Shown here in pieces: positions 1-12,300 of a stretch of DNA of 64,000 nt. The notes under the pieces are model-generated. The model ran no database searches, was not told the origin of the DNA, and saw only the letters and a program-made list of their open reading frames with translations. The position numbers and the translations under genes are program-made. Within the stretch, counting starts at the first letter, position 1. Every line of letters starts with the position of its first letter. This DNA comes from Apus apus (lineage: Eukaryota; Chordata; Aves; Apodiformes; Apodidae): assembly GCF_020740795.1 (NCBI RefSeq), contig NC_067290.1, positions 12,816,001 through 12,880,000 on the forward strand, written 5' to 3'.

Positions 1-273
1 CATCCTGTCTTCTCTGGGTGCTTTTTGAGTGGATGACAGCTTGAATAAGGTCTTGATTTGTGGCATGGTGGCAAGCTGGAAGCTTGCGATTATGACCTGA
101 AGTAGTCAGAGTTGGTTTTAGGTAGCTGAGTTCTGAACCTGTCTAAATATTTACAATTGAAATTCAGTTGTTCCACCCATGGGTTGCTGTCCTGCTCACA
201 GTGGCTCAAAGGAGGGTGGTAGAAATAAGAGAATCAGATTTGTAAAATAATTTGGGTGCCTTCTATTTTCTAG

Positions 274-3200
274 GGTTTAATGCATCTCCAGGGGAAGCCT
301 GTGTGTTCTTTTGACCCAGAAGGGTTGATTTTTGCTGCTGGAGTTAATTCTGAAATGGTGAAGCTTTACGATCTCCGTTCTTTTGACAAGGTGAGCTACT
401 CTTCACTTCTTACATTTCTTAGCTTATAAGAAGTAGTCTAAACTCAGTGCTCAGAGGCTGGATCAGTCTACTGGAGTGCCTACTTGACACCTAGAGGGTT
501 TTTGGTAAGAACAACTCTCACAGGCGTACATGCTGTTTCCAGGTCCTGAAATCCATTCTTGAACCAGTTGTTAAAGTTTACTTCTGCTAACTTGTTAACA
601 TGTTCCAGACTCCTGTTTAGGTTGTTTTGGTGTTTTGTTTGTTTTCCTTGAGGTTCATTTTGGAGGAACACTGGCAAAGATGGAGCTGGTATTGTCAGAA
701 ATAATGGAAATTTGAAAGGACACTGTGACTGGGGTGGGCAGCTGAACTGGCTAAGCACTGAGCTTAGTTCCATGGTTTTCAAAAAGTCAGATGACAATAA
801 CACTGGCTCAAGCTCTTTCTCTAACTTCAATTAGCAGCCTTGTTTGACAACTTCATCCTATGTGAAATTAATTTTTGCCATTGAATGTGGTGGAGCATGG
901 GACTATGTGGTATTGAAGCACCCTACTGTGCTTCCTTTTTGCTGTGGAAACTATGGTTCGTTCTTTGAAACTTACAAGTGCAGTGATGTGTTCTTGGCAT
1001 AACCCTTTCCTTTGGTATAGTAGGACTAAAGGTTTGTTTGGGTTTTTTTAAATCTTGAACTTTTTCCCAAGCTAAAGTTGAGAGCAGACTTTTGTTAGCA
1101 GCAGTGCATGGAGCCTACATCAGATTTCCCATTTTTTCTTTGAAGGGGCCATTTGCTACGTTTAAGATGCAGTATGATCGAACATGTGAGTGGACAGGCC
1201 TGAAGTTCAGTAATGATGGCAAACTCATCCTCATATCAACCAATGGAGGGTTCATCCGACTGATTGATGCCTTTAAAGGAGCCATCCTGCACACCTTTGG
1301 GGTGAGCATGTGCTTGTGTCACCTGCTGGAAGCTTGGTGTTAGTTTGGGTAGCAGGTGCCCTTTGGTTGTGAGGTAACTGTGAACATTGTCTCTAACTAC
1401 GTGTTCTCCTGTTTTGTGCCATAGGGTTATAACAATAGTAAGGCTGTCACACTGGAGGCATCGTTCACACCAGACTCTCAGTTCATCATGATAGGTAAGA
1501 TAACCCTTCTTGGAAGGCATTTCAGTTCTCTGAAATTAGGTGTGTTATGTAGGACTGAAGTAGTATCTGTGTTGGGAGGCAGAATGTATTTAAATATTAC
1601 AGTGCAGCTGGAAGCTTTCTTTACATTGTAAGAAACCAGTTTTCTGGTTTCTTAGTTCACAGCGTTCTCTAGACTGAAAGGTAAACAAGCCTGCAAGAAG
1701 ACTTTTGGAGTGCTATTCCAGAAAAATATAAGAAATGGACAAACTGTTGTAATGCATGGAGACCTGACACACAATTTGTGTCAATGATCCTCACCCTGTG
1801 GCTAGGATGCACTCATGTGCAGCCTCTTAAAGTGTTTTGGGGCTGTACGTTGTGGTCTGCCCTCTTTTACCTGATGGCACCTGTCTGGGTCAGGGCTCAT
1901 AGCCTGGTTCCTTTTGCACCTCCTAGGGACATTCCTGCACTGGCTGTGTGCTGGGGCAGCTGCCTTTTGTTCATGTGGTTCTTCTAAACCTCCCTTGTCT
2001 GTGGAACAAGCTCTACTTAACCCTTGGTAGAAGCAGTAGGCATCAGCTGGTGACTCCCAGCATGATTTCTCTGGCCCTGGCCCTCTTCCTCACCCCCTGC
2101 AGAAGGGACTTGTGTGTGAAGTGGGTGGCAAAAAGCAGTGGCAGCTCCTGTAAAGCCTGGTGCTGCAGGTTGGGCACCCCAGGGTAAGCATTTCAGTCAC
2201 TCTTCTGCCCAGCAGGACCCATGAACACAAGTTGGACACATTTGTGTGGTGCTGCCCAGTCTTAGCATTTGCTTTTTGTTCTTATTTATATGGCTGGTAG
2301 GTCAATAATATGTTGAACTTTGTGGTAATTGGTATCCTGATCCTCATTTTTTTCTGAATGACTGATGGACTTGAAAAACTTTTTATTCTGGCTGAGCACT
2401 TCCTGGTTTCAGAGAAGGCGGGAGGGGGTTCTTTCTTTGGTCTGTCTGGAGAGCATTTTACAGCACATATTTACCTTCCTGTTGTGCCCCTCCAAATGAA
2501 AACTATAGTGGAAAAAGTTCCAGAACATTTCTTTCTATTCAGTCTTTACATATAGTTACGTTGTGTTGCTTAGTTTTTCCTCCCTGAAAGGCTATGCATA
2601 CAAATACAGAAGCAGAAGAAATTCCTTGCATTTTTGTTAGGAAACTTATCTAAAATGAGACTAAATCAGAAGTGAATTATAAAAATATTAAATGCCCAGC
2701 CTCAGAGTTTGCAAAATGCCTTTTAAAAGTGAAAAACCTGTCCTGTCTTAGCAACGTGGAGAGTTGAAAACTCCAGTGAAGCTTCTGCGGTTTAGCACAG
2801 TGTTCTGACATCTAGTTACCCTCAGTGGTAAAGCCTGTGATTTGTTCTGTGCCTACCAAAGCAAATGTTTATCTTCTCTGTGGCTGAACTAAGTACTTGT
2901 GTGGACAGTGACTCTTCCACCAGGTTTTGGCCTCTTGCACAGCGCTGCAAGTTGGCAAGGGCCTTTCCCCCTCAGTAGATGGTGTCAGCTCTCCCTTCCT
3001 ACCAGGTGACCAGAGTTGTTAACCTGTTTGCCAGAAGGGCATTGCACTGTCTTCTGTAGTTGAGTCTCTGCAGTGCAAAGGATATGAACCTGCTGTTGGG
3101 ATGCAGTTGTGCAAACTCTAGTGATGTTTTGTAAATGCCCTAGTGATACTTAGAGAATTTTAAAGGTTAAGCTATGAAGACAAGGCATGTTTCTTCCAGA

Positions 3201-3928
3201 AAAGGTTCTACCAGCCTCTCGTGTATATGTTGCTTATCTTGCTTTTCATTCCTGCCTGCAGGTTCAGAGGATGGGAAGATTCACGTTTGGAATGGGGAAA
3301 GTGGGATGAAGGTGGCTGTGCTTGATGGAAAACACACAGGTCCTATAACATGTCTGCAGTTCAATCCAAAATTCATGACTTTTGCGAGTGCATGTTCCAA
3401 TATGGTAAGGAAAATGTTTCAAGTTCCTGCTCCGTAAGTGCTGACACTTCTAGACACTAATTGGAGAAGGCTCAGTGCCAGTGATGAGTACTGCCTTAAG
3501 CTTCAGTGAGAGCCACGCCCCTCTCTGTCCCACCTTGATTGTGCTTTACCTGGCAGGTAGACCTGTGGGGCAGCACACCTGGCAGGCCAGTGTTTGAACA
3601 CACTTGTGAATGCAGATGCAGACGTAGGAATTCCTTAGGTCACTGTACACAGCTGGTATTTCCAGCTTGTGTAAGACTGTCTTGCTCTGGAGAAGGTGCA
3701 ATGCAAAACAAACCAGTGTAAGGAAGGATTGTAACCTTCAAATGCTGGGAGGGTGTTGCTGCCTCTTTGGTAGTCTTCTGCCTATGTGTTTCTGGAAGGT
3801 AGCAGTGATCAGCTCCTGACTTGTGCTGTAGGAGGTAGGTTGTGCTGTAGGAGAGGTTTGTGTTCTGCTGGTGATGTTTGTTCTTCCCTCTCTTGCAGGC
3901 CTTCTGGTTGCCAACTATCGACGACTAG
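274..3928 (+). CDS. WDR82: WD repeat-containing protein 82, C-terminal part (5' exons lie outside the window)
   Basis: Coding exons read as 274-390, 1146-1301, 1425-1494, 3262-3404 and 3899-3928 (stop TAG at 3926-3928), all with AG/GT junctions and preserved frame. They encode the last 171 residues of a protein that is 313 residues long in mammals, so about 142 residues lie left of the window. Recognisable strings are [51 protein letters not shown] and the C-terminus AFWLPTIDD, nearly identical to human. These are WD40 blades of one beta-propeller. From family knowledge, WDR82 is nuclear. It recruits the SETD1A/B H3K4 methyltransferase complex to RNA polymerase II phosphorylated on CTD Ser5, and is also a subunit of the PNUTS-PP1 phosphatase complex. 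Nothing looks broken. The intronic let-7g known from this gene in mammals is not in the part seen here. Confidence 0.97.
391..3898 (+). other. WDR82: WDR82 introns between the visible exons
   Basis: Four introns: 391-1145, 1302-1424, 1495-3261 and 3405-3898. Donors are GTGAGC, GTGAGC, GTAAGA and GTAAGG; each acceptor has a pyrimidine tract. I see no small RNA hairpin, repeat or extra exon in them. Bases 1-273 are the 3' part of the preceding intron and are also featureless. Confidence 0.8.
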
Positions 3929-4815
3929 TTCCTGTGCTGCAGCTGCTGTCAGACAACTTCCACACTGCTCACAGCAGCCATCATTGCCAGCACAGCATTG
4001 GAATTGCCTAGGTCTCCTAGACTGTATTCTGTTCCTGCATATGTTTCCATCTCTCCTAACTTTATTTGCTGCATTCCACACAGCCTTCTAGCATGTTCAT
4101 AAGTGGCATGCTACTTGTTCCTACCTTCCAGTCCATGCCCAGCCGGCTTCAGCAGAAGTTGGAACTGACTCAGTATTATTTCTAAGAGCAATGAAGTCTT
4201 TTTTATTTACAAAACATTTGTGTCATTTTTTTTTTAGCTGTAATTGTTTCCCTTCTGTAAGTTCACAAGGCTATTGATGTTCCAAGGTAGAACATGCAGT
4301 TCCTTCCCCTAAGTGCATGTTTTTCACATCTGGGATCTCTGACTTCACTGCAGTCCACAGATGCAAAGTTCCTTCTGTGCCAAATGTGAACACTGACAGT
4401 TTTCGACTTCAACAGCAGATGCTGGATTCTCTTGCAGTGGAACACATGCTGAAGGAGTGGGTGACTGTAAATATCCATTATACATCCTGTCATCCTTTTT
4501 TTTGTGATGTAGCATGCAGCAAACCAGACAGGTTTTGTCCACTGCCAGAGATTGCTGAAACCTCCCTGCTATTTGCTGTGCCAGCATCCTGGAGGACAAA
4601 GACTGCTGATGAGAGCTGGTCAGTGTCCTAAGCAATAAAGGAGTCTGTCAGCAGGAAGATAAAGAAACCAAACTGAGACTGAAAGCACAGTTTGCCTGTG
4701 TATCTTATGTATCATCTTGGCTGAACTTATTTGTAAATATCATGGGGGGAGGGCAGTGGGAACGGGCCATATTTTTTTACTTTTAGATATTAAAGAATAT
4801 GATGTGGGCCAGTAT
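3929..4815 (+). other. WDR82: WDR82 3' UTR (proximal form)
   Basis: Sequence after the WDR82 stop codon. Candidate poly(A) signals are AATAAA at 4634-4639 and ATTAAA at 4789-4794. The long U-rich stretches (for example around 4200-4240) are typical of an mRNA 3' UTR. The exact cleavage site cannot be fixed from sequence. More distal AATAAA hexamers occur at 6993-6998 and 7404-7409, so the transcript may run on. Confidence 0.6.
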
Positions 4816-7800
4816 TGTGGGGTGTCTAGGCTGTTTACCTTCATCAAATCAGTTTTCCCTCCTGGTTTTTAAACAAGATCCATTCAATTCTCCCCATGTC
4901 AGGCTTAAACCTGTATCCCTTTGTTGTTGAAACTGACATGCAGTTCATCATGCATTTTGTTATAGGTTCTGCAGGTTTTCAGGGGTAGCCCTGAAAAAGC
5001 CGTGCTTCTTTGTCAGGTGGTGTCTTCAGAATTGCTTATTTTAAATCTTAGATGTGACTGAGCTGTTTTGCGGTGGCCCTGCTCCAAGGAACGCCCTTGC
5101 AAAGAGAAGGGAGGGATATGCTTGTGGACAAATGGCACAGAAAGGCTAGCAAGCTGGTCTTCAAGCCTGATTCCAGTTTCTTTTTCCTGAAATGTTGCAT
5201 TGCTCAGATGCATCCACCAGCAGGCTGGGACAGGCTCAGCGTGAATGTGGTGTTCATTGTATTCTTGCCTTTCCAAACATACTTGGCTTTATGTGCTGGA
5301 TCACAGCTTGGAAAGTCCATTCTTTCCCTCACCCAGTCACATGTGCTTCCCCTCTCCTAAATGTAAAATGCTGGTAAGGTGACACACCCAGTGACAGGCG
5401 TGTTCTTACTGCTCTCAAGTGCCAGCCCATCCTGGAGAACACTGCTCCAGCATTTGACCTTAGATCTACATGTTCCCCTATTACAGCAAAGTTCGTGTCA
5501 ACTGTGGGGCCCTGTATATAATTCAGAGCATGTCTCCCTGGAAAAGTACATCACCTTGTAGAACAGCTTCGGTTTTGATTTTCCTTGCCTTTTAAAAATG
5601 TTTTTAACAGCCCTTGCCAGTGGAAATGAGCTAAGAGCTGGGGAAGGGGCATTTCTCCACTGCTGGGTCTTTAAAGTAGCAGCACATGCTGAGCTGCAGT
5701 GTTTGCCTCTGACAGTGGGCAGGAGGGCTGTCCTGCATGAGGCAGCCTGACAAACTTGGTGTTTGAATCAATGCTGTGGTTGAAGCTTCTCCTTAGGCTC
5801 AGTGACTTGCCTCTGCTGGTGCTACTGCACAAATTCAGGGCCAGTTCTAACAGCACAGGTCTGTGATGTGAGTTTGCCATTTTCCAGAGTGGAGAAGGGA
5901 AGAGCAGACTGATGCTTTCAGCCTTGCCCAACAGGCCTCCTGTTGGGAGATGCAGATGAGAGAGTCGTAAACCTGTACCACCATCTCTCTTCCTGGTGTG
6001 CTGTCCCATCCTCCCCTGTAAATGTCCAGTGGGAAGGGAGATGGCTATCTTGGTCCTCACAACTGTGACCAGGCTTCCACAGCCACTTCTACTCAATATT
6101 GTTGCATTTCAGGCTGCTTGGTGCTATTTTACCAGTGTTGGTGTTTTCTGTAAGCAGCCATATTTTGCAGTGGTTTGTAACATACAGATATTTGGGGTTT
6201 GTAGTGCATTTTAACAGTTAAACTTTAGCATATCATCTTTCAGGGTTTTACCAAGACTGTTGCCTGAGGACATGAACAGATAGGCTCCAGCCATTCTTCA
6301 TGTTACTTTTCCCAGGGAAGTATTTGGAAGTCTCTTGTTCTCAGAATGCTCTTTGCTGATGTGGTTTGAGTGCTTGTCTAAAGACCAGTGTCCAGCTGCT
6401 TGCAGTGCTGCTTGTGTGTTGCAGCATGACATGTTTAAGAAAAGAGGATAAAAGGACTGATCTAGAAGGACACGGGCGCTAAGAACATCAGTGGCTTTCT
6501 GGAGTGAGGAGAAATTTACAGGTTCATGTGCAACACAGAACTAATGCTCAGTTCAAAATTAAAGCTGAATGACTTCCCAGGGCTGGTTGCCAACCACAGA
6601 GGCAAAGAAATCTGTCTTGGTTGATGTAGCATTGAGTGTTTTCTGTCTGCCTTTAAAAGAGGGAAATGTGCCAAGTATTGTCAAGGAACTCGTTCTGTTG
6701 TGTGTTTCTAGAACATTAGACAGGAAAGCTGAATGAAGCTTTTAGCTTCTATGTGCTTCTCCAAAAGTATCAGGACTGCAATTCCTGTGCTACTCAGGGC
6801 AGCCAGCTAATGAGAAATGAACCTCATTAAAAACAGCTCTCCCAGGTCGAATGGAGTGTCCAACCTTATGTAAAGCCAAGCAGGAAAAAGCATTCCCCCT
6901 CCAAATTACGAAACTTAAAATATTAATCCCCCGTGTTGAGATAAAGACCTTTCTTCAGAGCAAGGGAGAAGTGACACTCCACAGCCCACCTCAATAAACT
7001 GTGGTGGTGGCTGAGCACATCTTCGTGGGCTGTAGGAGATTTTGGGTTAATTTTCCAAGTTAATCTTAGATTTTATCTAATTTTTTTTTTACTCTTCTCA
7101 GTTAATGTCCCAACCCCTGCTCTGGGGAGCACAGGAACAACTGAGTGAACAAATTTGGAAGCAGCAGTGTATCTTTTCCAATGCCTCTTGACTATATTTG
7201 CACTTTAAGAATCTTTCACTTTGGTTTTGGGTCAGGGGCTGGGATCCTGGCCAGCCTTTCAGAAACTGGTCTATTTGGCTGTGAGCTGATAAGAGGGAGT
7301 TTGACTCCTAGGTGGTATCTGCCAGATGAGTGTAAATGCATAAAGTCAAATTATGCTTTGTCAAAAATACATATGTGGAGAATTCAGTGTTGTGGCTGTT
7401 ACCAATAAATATTTTGTAGAGAGATCAGAGTGCTGTAAATTCTGCCTTTGTCCAGTATGATATGACTTGCTGTTTTCTTGGGAGGGGAATGGGAAAACAA
7501 TTTTTGTAAAAGCCCCTTTTTTATGGGAAGTCAAGCTCTGTGGCAGAAATTGTGATGCTCTGAAGCTACCCCTACATAAACTCTGTGTGTTAAAAGGGTT
7601 TTTTCAGCCTAGGAATGTATCAGGGTAGGGAAGTGGACTCATGGCAGCAGCTCACCACTGAGGTATGATGCTCTAGGTGAACCTCACAGGAGCCTGTGGT
7701 CTGGGTGGCAAAGCTGAGCCTTTTCTCAGCAAGAAGGTGGGGAAACAGGTTGTTGCTTTGGAGTAAAGAGGGGAGTTGGATCATCCCAGTTGCTGTATAT

Positions 7801-8473
7801 AGAGCTCACAGCTGCTGTAGAGGGTGGCAGCCAGCACTGGGTGAACGTTGGTAAAACCTCATGGCCATTGTGAGGTTAAACCTGAGGATGGGGGGGAAAG
7901 CAAAACTGGAGAGAATTAGTTTTTCTGTCCCTTGCTTAAACCATGAGCAGATGGCCGAGAAGGCTGCCTCATTCCTGGGTCCAGGCGTTCCGCTGCTGGA
8001 AATGATCTTTAGACACCCAACCCTTGGGGTAGCACTGCCAAGGGAATACTTCTAGTGACAAAAATGTTTTTTTTTGGCAAAGACAAATCCAAAGCAAAAA
8101 ACCCTGTGATTTTTCTAAGGCTCTTTATCTCAGGTCTGTGTAAAACCTCTTGACAGGAATAAAACTGCAGAAAGATGCATGAATAAGTATTATTAGGTCT
8201 TTCATCTGTATGGAACTTGCACACACACTGCAGTATTTATGCTCCACTGGAGAGTCTTGCAACTTGTGTAATGAATAATGAAAACAAGAGTGGGGACTTG
8301 GGGAGATGGGAAGCCTGTCCAGGTCTGAATTTGCCTGGTTAATGAGCTGGCTGAGAAGCAGATCCTCAGAGCTAAGGCATAGCTTGGTTTGCCATGTCTT
8401 CTGTGCTGCTGTTCGTGTTACAATGTGTAAGTGCTTGTGATTCAGCACTGCAGACAGATTTGAACAAACCAGT
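4816..8473. other. Convergent intergenic region between WDR82 and PPM1M
   Basis: About 3.7 kb with no exon that I can support. The open frames here are short, lack matching splice sites and show no recognisable protein. AATAAA hexamers on the + strand at 6993-6998 and 7404-7409 make a long alternative WDR82 3' UTR (about 3.5 kb) plausible; the mammalian gene also has a long 3' UTR. I see no dispersed repeat that I can name. Confidence 0.55.
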
Positions 8474-9320
8474 TTTATTTTACTTGAAGCTCTTCTATTA
8501 CATCAGCTGATGTGCTTAAACACTTTCATTCTCACCAGTGCTACTGCTACAAACCCAGCCTTTCTGTCAGAAGTTACCTGAATGAATAAAGTGTTAGCAA
8601 GTGTTGTGGACTAAGATTTGTTAGAAATCTGTACATTGCAATACATGCTAATGTACTGGAATGCTCTTTAAGTAGCAGTAAGGCACGTGTCTTTATACAC
8701 AGGAGGCTCCTGTGCACCACTGTGTAGCCCTCTGTTTTGAGGTGGTGCTGCCCACAAATGGGCAGCTTTCTCAAGAGGTTGGGGCTGCTGCTTCAGCATT
8801 TGCCCCAGGCAGGCAGGGCTGTGCCCAGTGCTGTCTTGGCAGCAGCTCCTGGGTTTTCAGTACATCTTGTGTTACAGCAAACTGATATGAGGGACACTTC
8901 AGCTTATGCATCCAGTTTTACACAGCTTGGCTCAAGTCCAATGAAAATTCAGCTCTTGAGACAGGTTGGATCTCAGGTGAAAAAGGGAGAGGGGTCACTA
9001 GAATCATGGGTTTGAGGCTCGCTGTACTGCAGAGGCCTCGGCAGCCGTGCCCTTCAGCTTGCAGGGCCCCTGTTGCAATTTCTCTTCAACCCAGCAAACA
9101 GGAAGAGTAAAGAAAATTATTTGTTGCCCACTGTTCCTCTCTTGCCTGTTCTTGAGGAGCAAATGTTCTTGTTGCTCTGCGTAAGTGCTGACTGTGCATT
9201 TTCAGGTTCTGCTGCAGCTGATTTTGCTGGAAGGGAGTGTGCAGGCACAGCAGAAATCCTCAGTCTCAGGCTGATGCTGAACAGCACCACAGGAGGGGGA
9301 CACAGATCCTGCATGTCACG
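8474..9320 (-). other. PPM1M: PPM1M 3' UTR
   Basis: Lies between the PPM1M stop codon (9321-9323) and a minus-strand AATAAA, read as tttatt at 8474-8479 on the + strand. No other strong minus-strand poly(A) hexamer was noticed closer to the stop, so this is the best candidate end. A + strand AATAAA at 8585-8590 overlaps the interval and could serve WDR82 read-through. Confidence 0.5.
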
Positions 9321-12300
9321 CTAACAGTCCTCATCCCTGTTGTGTAGTGGGATGACAAACACAGAGATGTCATCATAGGATGCCTCGTGGCTGTCATCCA
9401 GCATCCACTGATGGCCTCTCTTCTTTCCCCTTGCTCTGCATACCAAGCACTTGGCCAGTTCAGAAAATCTGTGGGAGGCAAAAATGCAAAGTTTGGCTTA
9501 ATGTGGCACTGTCTGCTTAAGAACAACATGAAGATGTGGCTTTATGTTGACAAAATAGTAGAGTTTTTAAGACACCAGCTTTATAACTGTTTCTTTAGGA
9601 GGGGGAAAGATTAGGGGGTGATTTCCAGAGGCACAGAAAAGAGTGCTTGGTCATGCTGGAGCTGACCTAGAAGAAGAGTGACTTCAGACTGCTTTGTGGT
9701 CTGACCAGGTTCTTTGGAAGGGAAACTGATGGCAAAGCTGGTATTACCTGTGAGGATCTGTCCTGTTTTCTGCAAGGAAATTCCTGGCCATATGGGCCAC
9801 CTCTTTGTTGCCCAGAACATCCCAAAGACCATCAGTTGCCATGATGAGGACATCATCTTCCTTAATGTCATGCAGAGCAAAGTCAAATACATTCACCTGG
9901 AAAGCAAAGGAATAAATTGGTGACACTTCCTGCAAGTTACTGGAGGGGACAGGGAGATGACACTTTCCCTAAGAAATGACATAAAGTGAGACCAGGGTGC
10001 TTTGAATCTTCTTCATCCCCTTGCTGCTATGCTTCTTGATTTCTCTGTCTTGGGGATTCTCTTGGCAGCACGCAGAGAGATGGGAAAAAGGATGCAGCTA
10101 AGACCTGTCAGGTCTGTAAAAGATGGGTGCTACAGAGGAAAAGCAGCATGTTTAATTCTACCCTGCAATTCCCATGTGCCACAACTGACCTTGGGAATGC
10201 AGGACAGGAAGGGTTTGACTTCAATGTTGGTGTCGATGACTTTGAGCTGATGATCCCCCAGACCTCGAGAGACAGCTAGAGTCCCCAGCAAGCGAGCCTG
10301 GCCCCAAACAAAGCAGAACAGTATTGAAACATGAGAATGTGGCACCTTTGAAGGCTGATGGCTGGCTTGTCCTGACTGATCTCTGTGTTGCTGATCTGTG
10401 TTGGTTTCCATGAGTCAGGCAGCACAGGGCTATTGACGGGCACTGCTGTATCAGGGCTGTGGCACCGCACTGTGCTGGGAAGCCTCAGAGCACTGGGTGC
10501 TCTGCAGCCCCAGCCTGCCACAGTGCCCTGGAGTGTGACAGGGACAATGAGGACTGCCAGCAGACTTGCCTCTGTCTTCCCAGTGTGTAAAGCATTAAGC
10601 TACCTGCTTCCCATGACCATGGACAAGAGGATATTTGAGGTCAGCTTTCTCCACCATCTTGTATCCCCTGGAACAGAGAATTCACTGTTGATTTGGGATT
10701 TTTCTGACTTGAAGGTACAACCCAGCCAGAGCACCACCCACACACAGGCAGCTGACTGAGGCAGGGGCAAGGTTCTTGCTGAAGCAGATGCAGCTGCTGA
10801 TGAAGCAGATGACCACATGCTGAGTCACCAGGTGTTTTTCCCATTCCCCTTCCTCCCCAGCTTGTATGTGCACCAGGCTGAAGTTCCAGCACCAGCCCCA
10901 CCTCGCAGAACCCCAGAAGGACCATCTCCATGGTTCTTATCTGCACTGCCAGGGCTCCAGCCCTTCAGTCAGAGCCAGGCTGCTCGCAGCATCCTTCCCT
11001 TGATCTGAGCTTTGCAGTACCAAGACCCTGCTTTCACCAGTGGGGGAAGACCTCCTTTCACTTCCCCATCGCTACGAGCAGGTAAGGCTGCCCTGTGCTG
11101 CAGCCATGTCCTCAGGCAGAAAGGACTCACCAGCCTTCCATGAAGTAATCCCGGTACAGGACTTTCTGGCCCACATCATCTCCCTTCAACCTCCGTGGAA
11201 ACTCGAAGCGCGTGAACTCACCATCCAGGAGCTTGGGGAAGAGAAAAGCCTGGAAGAGGCAATGAAGGCATGTGGATGGACAGGTTCTGCTTCTGCCAGC
11301 AGCAAAATGGAGAACAGATCTGGGAAAACACATCCTAAGGAAGATGTGAGCATCTCTCATACTAAAGGCTGTTGGTTGAATATTGCCCTCACACCTCCTC
11401 GGCTAGTGCAAGATGACATTCTGGCCAGAGTGGCCTCTGAGGAAAGCTGGTGGTCACTCTTGCACGAGCCCTCTCTGAGCCAGAGGGATGCTTGCAGTTG
11501 GATTGTCTGAAGTGCAGAAGGAGTCGCTCACCAAGTGCTGGATTCGCTGCCTCTCTGTCTCAGGTGTGAACTCGCAGCTCATGGGCACAACATTGTCCTT
11601 CAGAACAAGAATCGCCCTGAGAGGGGGAAGAGGCAAAGAGCTGAGCTGTGTCTGTCACCACAGCCCTCCTCTTACCAAGGGTAGGCCCAGGGTCAGCCAG
11701 GTGTGGGACTGGGGGGTAACCAGAGACACAGCAATGCCAAGGAGTAGCTCTGCACGCAGAAATGTTTGAAAATACTGATGCATTTTAAATAACTCCATTG
11801 CAATTGCACTGGTGCTGCAGAGAGCAAGGGTTTGACAAGGGTAGAGCTCGCTGCTAGAGGGATGGTGGGCCAAGGCCAGATGAAGTGTACTAGGATGCCT
11901 TGAAATCACCTTCCACTTTGAAACACCTGCCAGACTGAGCTCACTGCAGCACTATCACCCCAACACTGCCCTGTGGCTGGGCAGATTTCAGTCCCTTGAA
12001 ATCCCAAAACCCTTCCACCAGGTCCTGTGGCAGTGCAGAAAAATGGCTGGGCTGCATGTTTATCTTCTGTACAATTAAATAAAATGCTGGAAACCTTGCT
12101 TATCTCCCAGCTCTCATCCCCTAGCAACTCCCCCTTTTTACTGTGGCTCACCTGCTGTCCCCAGCATTAGCCACATACAGCTTTCCCTGGAAATAAAAGG
12201 CAGCCAGAGCAGTGCAGCCTCCTGTCTGGTTGGTAGCTTCCATCTCCTGTCCAATTACTTCATCCTGTGGGTTTAAACGAGTCTGGAAAGTGATGTGAGC

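Noticed and set aside
1-3261. let-7g microRNA, intronic in mammalian WDR82
   Set aside because: No let-7 seed-containing hairpin (TGAGGTAGTAG) is present in the visible introns; it would lie in an earlier intron outside the window.
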